Source: Rhipicephalus microplus
Taxonomy: Eukaryota > Arthropoda > Arachnida > Ixodida > Ixodidae
Assembly (NCBI RefSeq): GCF_043290135.1
Contig: NC_134710.1
Location: 8,386,821 to 8,450,820 of the forward strand
DNA length: 64,000 bases
Direction: 5' to 3'
How positions within the stretch are numbered: the stretch's first letter is position 1; each line of letters starts with the position of its first letter. The notes below the pieces were generated by a model that was not told the DNA's origin, did not search any database, and worked only from the letters and a program-made list of their open reading frames with translations. This document shows, piece by piece, positions 10,624 to 21,349 of this stretch. Made by a program: the position numbers and the translations under genes.

Positions 10624-11882
10624 CGGGGTTCGTACTGGTCCTTGAAATCTTTAAAAAACCCTTATATTTGAAAAATGCATTTTCATGGCCCTTGAAAGTC
10701 CTGGAATTTTCTGCCATCCTTGAAAATTCTTGCATTTCCTGAGCAGTGCACTCTCATATTGACATCACGACCTCCTAAATGTGGTACATCGGCGTGTCAA
10801 CCTGTCAAACTCCCCATTTCTAAAGCAGTAATGCGGCGCGGGTCCCATTTTGCAAAAGTGCAAGTGAAAAAAAAGTTTGTGGCGAGGGTGAAGCAGCGAA
10901 TGTGATAGCAAGAAATTTGAATGTCACACGAAGAAGGGCAAGCAAACAAAGAAGGGTGCTAGAAAGAAACACACATGTATGCATAGTGTAAATTAACCAC
11001 TGTCACAGTTGTTACTTCTTGGTTGTTAAGCAACAAGCTGCGAGTGTCAACTGTGCACAAGTCGACACTCTTGATGGGGTGGTGCCATCAAATTTCATGG
11101 CAAGCGCCGTGCGAGTTTAAGAATAAATTTTAAGTCACTTCCCAAGTGTACCTAGGCCCATTGTGAGTGCATCCAACACTGACGTAGCTCTATAGGAAGG
11201 GCAACGAAAGTTCTAGGGACTTCACGCCAGATTTGTAGTCAGCTGAGTGACCTCCGGACATCTGCCCCGTACATACTGGCAAAGTATCGCAGTTGCTGCA
11301 GGTAGTGGCATGTTTGTTTTGCAGCTGCTTGTGTGGCGCATGTGTATGAGAGCTGACAATACTTGGCATAACGCAAGCAAAGCTTTGTGATCACGTGACT
11401 AAGACAGCTACACTGCTTAGTACCTGCCCAACTCGGTCGCCACAAACAGAAACTGAAAATTATCTATATCAAAAAGGCGACAAATTATATAACGAGAATA
11501 AATGAATCTTGGTGCGTGTGTCGTGCTTATTGGAGCTATAATTAAAGCTCGCAGCAAAGAGCGTGCAGCTTCGGTCTTCAATGATGGGGTTCAACACATG
11601 AGCGTCGAAGCCCATTAGCACGTAACTTTCCGACATGGCATCGTGCCCTCTCCCTATGAAGAGTGTGGGGGGCGGTGCGAGAAGTTATCAAGACTCTTTT
11701 TTATATAATTGCGATATTCATATATTTATTGTAAGTGCAATAAAACTGGTCATTTTTGAAAATTTTAGAGTGAAAAATTCCAACTTAGCGTGCCGCTTTG
11801 AGTCCTTGAAAAACTTTCAGCAGGCCCTGAAAAGTCCTTGAATATCCTTGAATTTGCACTTTGGAAACCTGTACGAACCCTG
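10624..11882. mobile_element. Candidate non-autonomous DNA transposon with CCTTGAAA-type subterminal repeats
   Basis: The left end (GGGGTTCGTACTGG, from 10625) and the right end read in reverse (CAGGGTTCGTACAGG, from 11882) are inverted repeats. Both ends carry clusters of CCTTGAAA/TCCTTGAA words (10640-10740 and 11800-11865). TTTTA flanks both sides, but the target duplication is not clean. No transposase is visible inside. A hAT-like origin is possible but unproven. Confidence 0.5.
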
Positions 11883-13149
11883 TTTTATCACTGGCAGTTG
11901 CCGGGCATCCTATTAAAAAAAGTCACGAACAGAAAATTTATTTCATGGCGTCACTGCTCAGGTCATCAAATAGAGGGAAAGGACGAAAAATGAGAGGAGG
12001 GTTGCTGCAAAAGCCCTCCTTTCCTACTTCGCATGCAAGCGCTCATGCGCTCGTGCCTTCTTTCAGGTCCACTGGCCACTTGGTGCGGCCACTCATACAA
12101 TTTTGTTAATGTTTTTTTTTTTATTTTTTTCATGTGTTTTGAAGAGGCGAAAGTTAAGCGGATGAATTTCTTAGTAAGACGAAAGTTGATATGCGCAAAT
12201 GAAATGAAGTTTTTTATTGCACGTTTTGTACAAAAACAGACATACATGTAGTGTGAAAGTGTCAATCAATAAAAGCAGCTTTAACTTACAACTGACATTC
12301 GCGCGTAATGAGCAAACATTGAACCCAGAATATCTGAACCAATGCAAAAACTATTAACAACCGCGAGTTGAACACGTCGTATTTGACGCAATCACGTTTG
12401 TTCTTATGGCGCGCATAGTTTTCTTATAGAACTTGACTACCAAACAAAACTGAAGTTCAGAGACATGGAGAGAGAAAGAACATCACTGAAAACAGTGTTT
12501 CTGCAGGCTGACTTGGAACTAGTTTGGGCAACAGCATTGCTTTGATGAAGAAAAGTTCACTTGTCAGAATGTTAGCTCAATTGGCATTCTCTGTAATAAA
12601 TATTAGAAGCATTTGGTCCATCACTTGTATTTGAATGGCAGTATTAGAAGTAAACACTCACAAATTTTCAAGCCACAGGTACAAGAATTTCACGAGAAGG
12701 AAGTAGCCTAACAGCGCTCATTTAGTACACATACATGCAAAAAAGAATATTATGCCTTTAGGGCAAGTCTATGTTGCAGTAAAAAAAAATAAGGCAGCCT
12801 ATAATTATTTGACACCATTTGAACTACACGCCAAAAATTAAAAAAAGCTAAAAACTGAAAAGCTAAAACTATGTAGTCAAGCCAACTCAAATTGAAGCCT
12901 TTCAATAAACGCATTTTTCCGACAGCAGCTTGGCTTGACTTATTAGTCAAGCGACACTGCACTTCTGTCAGTCCGGCCAGGCTTGCAGAAAACTGGGTTT
13001 ACTCATGTACTCATGCAAAATCAATACCTGCTCAAATAATGGGTCCAAATTCTTGTGCTCATTCGTTGCCTTGAAAACGTTGAGAAACCTTTGCAAATTT
13101 AGAAATCCCCGGGCTAGCACACTGCACCGCAGCGGAAAACTTGTGTTAC
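11883..13149. other. Intergenic, AT-rich, no recognised gene
   Basis: Short open frames on both strands lack motifs. No repeat boundary was recognised. Confidence 0.4.
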
Positions 13150-13214
13150 CCGATCAAGCCATCTCTGACGAATGCATGTTTGACTTGTTCGGTGTAGCTC
13201 ACTGTGGTTTCCAT
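13150..13214 (-). CDS. Candidate first coding exon of an unidentified gene
   Basis: An ATG at 13214 in fair Kozak context (CACAGAATGG) opens METTVSYTEQVKHAFVRDGL. The frame reaches a donor GG/GTAACA at 13150/13149. The upstream 130 bases stay open and are GC- and CpG-rich, as in a 5' exon. No domain is recognisable and no following exon was identified. Chance is a real alternative. Confidence 0.28.
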
Positions 13215-13344
13215 TCTGTGCCCGCCACAACTTGCTGCCTTTATCTTTCCCGTAGTTGCCGCGCTTCCACCGAGCGAGATAACTGAGCGCGATCCAACTT
13301 CTACTATCGCTGAGCGAGGGGTGAGAAGGAGCGGAGGCAAGCAC

Positions 13345-14143
13345 TATGAACTCAAGTCTATCACTTCCCGCGCTTCGCCTGTTTTAAAATTAACAAATGG
13401 AATAAGAAAAGATATATAAACAAAGGAGAAGCTCTTTACAGTTCTTTACAAAACTTGTGAAAGCCAATAAGTACGAACATTCACAACAATCTCACTTAGT
13501 TCAACCGGATCTTAGGATGCCCAGCAACTGCTACGAGCGTGCATGTTGCTTGAACCTGAAACTAGCACTGAGTGTCCGGGGCCTGGTGTAGTGTCAGATA
13601 GTTAGAAAACTTGTTGTATAACCTGCTAACTTTGTTTTCACTGGGTTTCCTTTTTTTTTCACCTCTCATGCTTGGTCTCCACACTGCAGTACATACTAAA
13701 TAAAATAAATAAATAAAACAAAAGTGAGCAACACACTAAAGCTGCAGCTTTATGTTTTCACATCGCATGCGCACTTCGCAACTTGACGGGGTACCATACA
13801 GTGTGCAGGATTTCTGTCAATATTCCATGTAGTTTCTGTGCAGCGTTTTTTTCACTGAGCAGTCTACATAACCATGGAGTTCTGAGAAATTACTTGGCAA
13901 CTTTAAATGATAGCGCATTGTTTTGTTATCTTCTTCCTGCATTTTGTTGGCAATGCAGGTCTTTGGACTTTGGACATTTGGAACTATCAACAGATGTCTC
14001 ATATCTCGATTTTCGTATAAGTACAACTAATTAATTGATCAGCATGTTGTGCACATGCCTTTGAAAAGGACAGTTGTGGTTATAGTGGCACAAATGTTCA
14101 CAACTTCACTTCATAGACGGTCTGTGCTGTATATCCAGCATAT
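13345..14143. other. Intergenic, no recognised gene
   Basis: An A/T-rich tract (13695-13720, AATAAATAAAT) and motif-free short open frames are all that is visible. Confidence 0.4.
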
Positions 14144-14460
14144 TACCGTATTTACTAGCGTAATCCTCGCACTCGCATAATTCTCGCACCCCCACATCGC
14201 CCAACAAAATACGATTTCTTTTTTTCTTCGAGTAATTATCACACCCCCGAAAACTGCCGCAATAATGTCGTCTGCTCGTTCCAGCCACTGATGATGATAG
14301 CACGCGTCATCTGGCGCCATCTCTTAACCATGAAGCGTACTAGTGCATGGAGATTTCATCCAATCCAAGTCAAGCCGAAGTGGCCAGTGCGCGTTGCAAC
14401 GTGTTTTGTATGTTGTGTCGGTAATCTTGTCACATTATGAGGCGATACTGAAGCTACACA

Positions 14461-14590
14461 GCTGCTTTCAAGTTGAAAGTGATAGATCATGCACTAAACA
14501 ACGGCAACAGGGCCGCCGGTAGGCCCTTTGGAGTCTACGAGTTTTGTGTTTGCTACTGGTGACGGCAGCTGAAAGCCACCAAGACGCTAG
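14461..14590 (+). pseudogene. BrkDBD/pogo-like helix-turn-helix remnant
   Basis: In frame it reads AAFKLKVIDHALNNGNRAAG followed by RPFGVYEFCVCYW, then a TGA in place of the usual W-R. This is the fold found at the N-terminus of many pogo-like transposases and in Brinker-type proteins. It sits near the left end of the TA-flanked element, where a transposase start is expected. The rest of the transposase is gone. Confidence 0.6.
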
Positions 14591-14786
14591 TTATAGCGCA
14601 AGAACAAAACGACAACACAGAGACAAGAAGGACCACCAAGACGCTACTTATAGCGCAAGAACAAAACGACAACACAGAGACAAGAAGGGCACGAGCGCTC
14701 GTGTCCTTTGTATCCTTCTTGTCTCTGTGTCGTCGATTTGTTCTCGCGCTATAACTATCGTCATGCGATACCAACTTGCCCAAGCT
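14588..14786. mobile_element. Penelope-derived fold-back insertion with 13 bp target duplication
   Basis: Direct repeats GCCACCAAGACGC at 14575-14587 and 14787-14799 frame a 199 bp hairpin. The arms are built from TTATAGCGC, AACAAAACGAC and ACACAGAGACAAGAAGG and meet at CACGAGCGCTCGTG. The left arm, with part of the target, is tandemly duplicated (57 bp period; an extra target copy near 14633-14644). The same arm sequence ends the insertion at 32,621. Confidence 0.75.
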
Positions 14787-15029
14787 GCCACCAAGACGCG
14801 TTGGGCCTGCCGTGTGCCTAAAACATGGATTGATGGTAACTTTTAATTAGTACTTCTTAAAGCTTGCTGTTAGTTCCTGGTGTGAGAATCCCGTTTTGCG
14901 GCCACTTCGTTTTCTTTTTCGCTCTGTACGTTTTCGTGGAAAGTTTTTCCCACGTAATTCTCGCACCCCCCAACTTTCCATCGGTTTTCCGGCAAAAAAA
15001 GTGTGAGGATTATGCGAGTAAATACGGTA

Positions 15030-15867
15030 GTACTGCCTGCTGGAATTATGCACATACTGTTTCTTCATGCTTGAAAGGCTATCGTTTAACTCGGAAACCA
15101 TGGGAGTTCTGCTTGTTAGGTCACCTGTATAAGGAACTAATAGCCACTGAACAATCACTGTTGAGCATGAATTTATTCTAAACAGATCCTTCTGCATTGA
15201 TCTCAAGTAATTGGAAGCTCTTGATGTACATGCCGGCCAACTTGTTGTAGGGGCATGTAGATAAGTGTCCTGTAATAGCCCTAACGCCATCATGAGAAAA
15301 GAACAGTAACAAAGGACTGTGGGTCTGCCTTGAAAGACCACAGCAGCTTTCCAGAGGAGCCATGCAACTGTCCCAAATGACCGAATTGGGGGAATGGCAC
15401 CTTTGGTTCTGCATTTAATATACGAACTGCTGCAGCATTGGCGGGTGGCATTTGTTTTTAACTGTCCAGCATGTCATCTTTAATTTCTGTGGGGAACCCA
15501 TAGTAACAGAAAAATATATGTGATTTTTATGTTTCCGTGTTATACCACAGCACACAGCTTCTATATGGCTGTTGTTTTAGGCAACATAATTAGTTTCTGC
15601 TTGCATTGAACAAAGTGACTTGTGCATAAAGGTTCGTTTTCGAAGGTGAATTGAGCTGTGGAACAGTTTTTCAGGGAACTCTCTCGTTTCGCGTCAACAC
15701 TTTCAGGCGCCACCTATGAAGAATTGTCTGCAAATGTGTCAAATCGTTACGTTAGCAAGGCACTCAATAGTCTATTTCAACAAAAATAATGTCATAATAT
15801 GTTAATTTATGTATGCTATAATAGTAACTATCCAAAAAACTGTGGGCAGGAGAAGATGCAAGCTTGC
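15030..15867. other. Intergenic, no recognised gene
   Basis: A minus-strand open frame of 164 codons (14847-15341) runs across the transposon boundary, so it cannot be one real gene. No motif was recognised. Confidence 0.4.
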
Positions 15868-16079
15868 AATGAAAAATCTGCAAACAAGGGTTGTGTCGAG
15901 CTGATGTTTTGACAAGCAGACTAATCTTCCTCTAGCCTAGAACAGAACGAGGTTTGAACAAGCAGACTTGTCTTCCTCAAGGCTGGAACAGAACACTTCT
16001 GTTATAGACTTGAGGAAGACAAGTCTGCTTGTCGGAAACGTGGGCTTGACACACAACCCCTGTTTACAGATTTTTCATA
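15868..16079. mobile_element. Second fold-back with one arm tandemly duplicated
   Basis: The left arm, beginning ATGAAAAATCTGCAAACA at about 15869, is mirrored by the right arm ending TGTTTACAGATTTTTCAT at 16079. The inner part GACAAGCAGACTWRTCTTCC occurs twice on the left (period about 46 bp) and once inverted on the right. The segment AAACGTGGGCTTGACACACA resembles the 3' region of tick Penelope-like elements (recall). Confidence 0.65.
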
Positions 16080-16316
16080 TTAGTAATAGCTGGTAATTCT
16101 AATTAAGTTACGAATTATTTGTTTGTCCTTACGTCATTGGTGCTCTGTTTTTGCATGAATAGAATAAAATCTCAAGCTAGAAATATAGTACAAGTTCATT
16201 TTTAGTTATGTCCATTTCAAGTAAAGAATAATTATACTTTTACATGGCTTGCAGCAAGTCACCAGTCGAACCACTCTTTAAATATGGTATTGCCTTCAGA
16301 AAAGTTATGATATGTT

Positions 16317-16620
16317 GTCACGGGGTCGTGACATGGACGAAAGGTAGCAGGCTGGATGTTCAAATGAAAATGGTTTATTGGATCGAACTTGTGGCCGGTA
16401 AACGAAAAGTCAGATTACAGTAACTCAGCGACAACTGACAGCGCCGAACAGAGCGTCAGCCGTCGATCAACTGACAAGCATTGAAGCGGGTCAGCATTCA
16501 TACACGTGCCGTCAAATGTTCTAGCATTATCGCTAGTGCCCACGTAGGTTCCAGAACAATCTGTAATGTTCGCGAAGTGGGTGTAACAAAATGATCTACT
16601 ACAGTCCTGAAGCTTCTCGA
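16317..16620 (-). mobile_element. Candidate solo LTR or LTR fragment
   Basis: It begins TGTCACGGGGTCGTGACA (a 7 bp-arm palindrome). On the minus strand an AATAAA lies near 16374-16380, as in an LTR R region. No second LTR or adjacent gag/pol was found. The right boundary is a guess. Confidence 0.3.
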
Positions 16621-16835
16621 ACAGTGCAGCGGGGTAGTAACACAACGTAGGAATGAACATGATGATATATGGTAGCGCACACAAAGGACTCGGCAAAGGA
16701 AGGAATGTGGCAATATACAACAGTGCACTATAAAATGTGGTGTAATAAAAACAGATATAATAATGTAAGAGCTTCAATTCATGTAAATCTTCTCACTTTT
16801 TCTTAGTCGCATAAAGTAGATGCTCGTGTTTGCAG

Positions 16836-17103
16836 GTTTAAGGAACCAAGTTGCCACATGGAGCACCGCCGGCAGGACCCGGCGTCCTGCTGTAGCAGCC
16901 TGCCAAGCCTCTTTTTTACACAGTGCCCGGTTTCAAGCAGCGCACTCTTCCCGACCTGTCCTGCGGTCGGCATGCTTGCCATTTTGCCGACTTTTGTACA
17001 TAACGCACTTGACGGGAGACAAAAGTTTTCAAATAGAGATGAGCCTCGTGGCTGTATGCACGGTGAATGGCCACTCAGTGATGCAAAGAGTGGACGTGCA
17101 TAG
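16836..17103 (+). CDS. Candidate terminal exon of an unidentified gene
   Basis: The acceptor CTCGTGTTTGCAG ends at 16835. A frame of 89 codons is then open to the TAG at 17101-17103 (internal ATG at 16858). It is GC-richer than its surroundings and includes a hydrophobic stretch (VGMLAILPTFVHNAL). Possible poly(A) signals lie at 17432-17437 and 17803-17808. I recognise no domain and no upstream exon. It could be a real 3' exon or a chance frame. Confidence 0.3.
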
Positions 17104-18235
17104 CCTTCCGTGTGCCTTGCACGCTTGTGAGTGTTTTGGTAAGTTTGACTAAAGGCTGGTGCATCTGTCTGGCTGCCACAACATGCGTGTTGTACATATA
17201 ATGCGCAACCCCGGTCATGCTTGACCATTCTCCTGGGTTTCTTTTGTTTTCTTTGTTGTATATTTCAATAGCATTTTGAAAAGGGGTTTCAGCTCTTGGC
17301 TGAAAGAAGCAGTTGCAGTGTACATAACATCTCTGTCTTTGCTCTGTGTGTTTTTTCATCACTGCGCATTGGGGTAACTGTACTACATGGTTTTTCATAC
17401 TAGAGTTATGCGGTCGAAGGAATGGACTTTTAATAAACTGATGTGTGCAATGCTTTCTCAACTCCTTGAGCTGTGTAGGATGCCCTGCGTTGGCAACTTA
17501 AAAACATCTTTGCAAGTTCCGTGCAGCCGGGCCCAACACTCTGCACACTTTGTTGATGGGCCCCATTATTGTTGAGCCTGAAGCTGTGTTGTGTGTGCAC
17601 TGGCCATTAAAAGCTTTAGGTTTCTGCACTACTGTTGGGCCTCTCTTGTTGGATGGCTTGATGACAACTCTCAAGAAATGCCCACTGGTGGTGCTGCCAT
17701 TTTGTGCTAATGGAATTCAAAGCATCCTTATTTTTCTGCTCTTCACACATATTTCTTTTTCTGTCCTCGTTATAAAATTATACAATTCTTCAAAAGGAGT
17801 GTAATAAACCGAGTTTGTTGCGCAGCTTTGTGTCAAACTCGCTTGGCTTGTGTGGTGCCAGCATGACATAGCACAGTGTCAGTGAATGCTGTGCCTGCCA
17901 TCCTACAGTGATTAGTAGGACAGTAAAAGCACAAATTGCCCCGTATTGAACCCTTCCGTGTTTCATTAGTTGTATAGTTTTACAGGCTTTCTGATTTTTG
18001 TGAAATGCTGCTTACAGGGAATTCAATTTCTTTCCATTTCTAGCATTGACTGCACAAATTGTGAACACCCTGTGGTGAATACACTGAGCCAAGAAGCACC
18101 CACTAATATTGTTGTGCTTTAGTGTGGAGAATTTCTACTTGAAATCGATAGTTGGACGGAAATCTCTCTGGTCAGAAAGAGGTATGAATGCAACTAGAAA
18201 AACGCACTGACCGGAAAAAAAAAACACGTTCGGCC
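17104..18235. other. 3'UTR-like or intergenic stretch
   Basis: AT-rich, with two AATAAA motifs (17432, 17803) and no recognisable coding. If the exon at 16,836 is real this would be its 3' UTR and flank. Confidence 0.35.
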
Positions 18236-18640
18236 CCCGTTCTTAAGGGAACCTGAAATACTTTTTCGAGTAACCATGGAATGGATTGACTGAAAGAGAA
18301 TATTGCCTCATGAATTCGACGCCGCAAAAAATTTTAAGAATCCGTCCAGTACGAGCGGAATTATCGGCACCATGCAGTCAAGTTACAGTGGCTAGAACAG
18401 GAAAGTGTGATGAGCGGCAAGCGGCGCCTACGGAGCGCACTGAAGCCTCCGAGGAGGAGCCGCGTGGGGGTGAGCGCAGTCGTTTATACATTGTTTAAAG
18501 GTTTCCGACAGTTTCGTCAAGTGCTTTTTTTTTTTTTTTTTGCGGTAGTACCAGTGCTTTTGTATGCACTCTCATGGCGCGAAAACGAAGTCACTGCTTC
18601 GTCCCGAGCTGCACTACAGGTTACAAGTCGAATGTAAACA
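18236..18640 (+). mobile_element. 5' end of a P-element/THAP-type transposon, cut by a Penelope insertion
   Basis: A block at 18250-18360 (GAGTAACCATGGAATG, CGACGCCGCAAAAAATTTTA) is repeated at 28,815-28,935. Near its right end an ATG at 18574 opens MARKRSHCFVPSCTTGYKS, the N-terminal C-x4-C start of a THAP zinc finger. Homology stops near 18,630, where Penelope sequence begins. No catalytic part follows. Confidence 0.5.
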
Positions 18641-18789
18641 TTCGACAGAAGTCTGTCTGGTTGGTTATGAAACTGGGAGATGTTTTAGACTCCAAAAAAA
18701 GCTTTGAAGAAACTCGACGTTTCGAAACCAACTTGGTTCCTTCCTCAGGGGTGACTGCGTAGGCTACGCAGCAGCGGCGTCTTCAAAGC

Positions 18790-19300
18790 ACTCGCGGGGT
18801 GGATAATGACCCCACCTCTCTCTCTCTCGTCTCGTCGTGAAGCGCAGTCCATGTCTATATACTGGGGGAAGGGTTCCGAGGGAGCGGTTGATGTTATGGG
18901 CTGTCCTCTGTGCCACGACTCGAGTAACAACCTTCTCCTCCAGTTCGGCTCGCTTTCAAGGATGGCCGTCGCTTCGAAATTGATCTGGTGATCCAACGTC
19001 TCGGCATGTTCGGTGGCTGCGCTGCGCTCTTTGTAGAACTACCGCACATCGTTGGCGTGTTGCTCCTGTCGTTCCGGCAGGTTTTTCATCTCGCCGATAT
19101 ACGACAAGGGGCACTCGGCGCACAGAATTTTGTAAACGACACCGGGGGTCCTGTCTATTGTTGGCCGGTTTTTCGGGCGGGGGAGGAGGTGGCCCAGCGT
19201 ACACCAACGTGCGCGATGCGAACCCCTTCTTTCTTGAAGATCCGCGCTAACATCTCGCTGGTTCTCTGAACGTATCGAACCGGTACGCGTTTCGGGGGGC
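18790..19300 (-). pseudogene. Penelope-like element, C-terminal GIY-YIG endonuclease fragment
   Basis: On the minus strand, pieces in more than one frame give the Penelope C-terminus: an end-of-RT/linker segment (RIFKKEGVRIAHVGVRW), the GIY-YIG core (VVYKILCAECPLSYIGEMKN), and the downstream [20 protein letters not shown] and [11 protein letters not shown] blocks. The frame shifts between these parts and contains stops. GIY-YIG nicks target DNA for Penelope retrotransposition. The fragment lies between the THAP start and the large fold-back at 19,365, and its 3' untranslated part probably reaches about 18,640. Confidence 0.75.
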
Positions 19301-19364
19301 TGCCAATTAAGGTTGATTGGGGTTTTCGTGTTTGTGTGTGTGTGTGTGTATATATATATAGTTC

Positions 19365-20168
19365 AAAAAAAATCAAGCATGTAGGAAAAATTGTTTTGTA
19401 AAGGACTGACGTTTCGGCCGCGGGACCGGCCTTCGTCAGAGTGATGTGAACATGCGACGGTAACGCAATATAAAAAAGCCAGTAACGTATCATAGCGCTG
19501 TTAATGGCTGACAAGCGGTTGTTAAAAGTACGTGGGAAACAGTGCAGTGCGCGTGATAAGACAAGAAAAAAATGAGACTACAAGCGTGCGAAGACGAAAC
19601 GAATAAAAAATCATTAACAATGAGTAAAAAATTATGAAGCCACATAACGTGTGTATCACTGGCACAAACATCAATACACGTCATAGGTACAACTGCGAGC
19701 GAGTTATCGATAAACATAAACGCGGGTATAACATCTTGTCATGATCCGACAACAAAGCTGAAACAGGGATCATGACAGCTGTTGTCGGATCATGACAAGA
19801 TGTTATACCCGCGTTTATGTTTATCGATAACTTGCTCGCAGTTGTACCTATGACGTGTATTGATGTTTGTGCCAGTGATACACACGTTATGTGGCTTCAT
19901 AATTTTTTACTCATTGTTAATAATTTTTTATTCGTTTCGTCTTCGCACGCTTGTAATCTCATTTTTTTCTTGTCTTATCACGCGCACTGTTTCCCACGTA
20001 CTTTTAACAACCGCTTGTCAGCCATTAACAGCGCTATGATACGTTACTGGCCTTTTTATATTGCGTTACCGTCGCATGTTCACATCACTCCGACAAAGGC
20101 CGGTCCCGCGGCCGAAACGTCAGTCCTTTACAAAACAATTTTTCCTACGTGCTTGATTTTTTTTTTTT
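19365..20168. mobile_element. 800 bp near-perfect inverted repeat (Penelope fold-back)
   Basis: Arms of about 390 bp (19365-19753 and 19780-20168) are almost exact reverse complements around a 26 bp spacer. Each arm contains the block GAAACGTCAGTCCTTTACA with the GGCCGGTCCCGCGGCCG motif. (TG)n(TA)n lies outside the left arm and (AT)n outside the right. The two open frames seen here (75 and 135 codons) are the same sequence read on opposite strands and are not genes. The adjacent Penelope endonuclease suggests these are its inverted terminal repeats. Confidence 0.8.
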
Positions 20169-21095
20169 TTTTACTTTTACTTCCGGGTCCTATGTTAGCA
20201 CTTCATATATATATATATATATAGTCACTTATCCGTGCACAAAGAATATACTAACAGCATTGAATAGTCATTATTAGTGCGACAATCGGGAGGGGTGCAA
20301 AGGTTAAAAGGGTGCTGACACCCCCTGTAAAGTTGTTTGCGCCGTGTGGCGCATGTGTCTCGCCCACAAGCCGCATTTCGGGTTACAACTACCGGGCGGT
20401 AGGTGGCATGTTCGCCTTGAGCACCACTATCATCATCATGGTTGGTAAAGTGGTAGCGCCGGCGGTGACCCCTGGCGGAAGGCAAGCCTTGGTGGCGGGC
20501 GAGAATTGAGCGAGTCTCTTCTGCACGTGGCGGTTGCCACGAACAGTTGTGCGCGAGTCCTCGGTGCGTGGCACCGCGGGCTGCGTGTCGGGGGGCCCTC
20601 GTGGTTAGTCAAGCGTTGGCGACGCTGCCTTGGGTGTGTTATTGTGTTTGTCATAGAGTGTATGGTAATATAGACCTCTCCCTGTTTGTAAACAGTGTGA
20701 CGTCACTGCGGGCATGCCGCCCACCATACCCTCTCTCTGAGCAGGTGCTGGTTGGCAAAAAAGTTTCGCCGGTAGCATTTTTCTGCATAGCAGAGCTGCG
20801 TGTCTGCATTCCTTTGACAGAAATTTCTACATTGCTATGTTCTGAAGTCACAGCTTTAGGAAAAAGGGGGTCACGAAAAGGTAGCTGCTCATAGGGTGGA
20901 AATTTGTTCGTCCTAGATGAATGGATGGAGAGAGACGCGACTAGCACGCAGTGGGTTTCACCCACGCAGAAGACAGCCATAAAAAACCTTATCTTTTCAA
21001 AAGCGAATGTTTTGAATGTACACGGTAACTGGAACTTTGAGAAATATTTACATGGCATGAGTGTAAACTTATTCGATATCCATCGTGGCATGTGT
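20169..21095. other. GC-rich stretch without recognised gene
   Basis: 20,290-20,650 is GC- and CpG-rich with several overlapping frames that look like mutual shadows. It may be an LTR or old element, but no partner was found. Confidence 0.35.
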
Positions 21096-21112
21096 AATGC
21101 AGTTCTAAACTA

Positions 21113-21349
21113 ACCCCGCCGCGGTGGTCTAGTGGCTAAGGTACTCGGCTGCTGACCAGCAGGTCGCGGGTTCGATTCCCGGCTGCGGCGGCTGCATTTC
21201 CGATGGAGGCGGAAATGTTGTAGGCCCGTGCACTCAGATTTGGGTGCACGTTAAAGAACCCCAGGTGGTCAAAATTTCCGGAGCCCTCCACTACGGCGTC
21301 TCTCATAATCAAATGGTGGTTTTGGGACGTTAAACCCCACAAATCAATC
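21113..21349 (+). repeat. Full-length tRNA-derived SINE (Ruka-type), 17 bp target duplication
   Basis: Direct repeats AATGCAGTTCTAAACTA flank the copy (21096-21112 and 21350-21366). Box A TGGTCTAGTGG (21125-21135) and box B GGTTCGATTCC (21169-21179) match the pol III promoter consensus. The tRNA-unrelated body ends in GTTAAACCCC and a CAATCAAT tail. The exact 17 bp duplication and intact boxes mark a young insertion. Confidence 0.92.

Larger units (their letters stand above)
14146..15027 (+). mobile_element. TA-flanked pogo-type transposon with decayed Brinker-like DNA-binding domain
   Basis: The terminal repeats start CCGTATTTACT and mirror each other over about 27 bp (14146-14172 and 15001-15027). 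TA lies outside both (14144-14145 and 15028-15029). The right end continues into an inverted copy of TTCTCGCACCCCC, also present at the left. The only coding trace is a short helix-turn-helix at 14461-14590. A Penelope-derived fold-back is inserted at 14588. Confidence 0.72.

Noticed and set aside
14544..14846. 100-codon repetitive frame rich in RTKRQHRDKK
   Set aside because: Translation of the duplicated arm of the fold-back insertion.
16803..17228. 141-codon minus-strand frame
   Set aside because: Opposite strand of the better-supported plus-strand exon candidate; no motif.
19490..20224. Two similar proteins starting MFIDN on opposite strands
   Set aside because: They are the two arms of one long inverted repeat, not a gene pair.
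20695..20706. TGACGTCA cyclic-AMP response-like sites near 20,698 and 21,408
   Set aside because: An 8-mer occurs by chance and no promoter or gene start is nearby.
21125..21179. A tRNA gene
   Set aside because: A and B boxes are present but the fold is not a full cloverleaf; the unit continues into the SINE body with target duplications.
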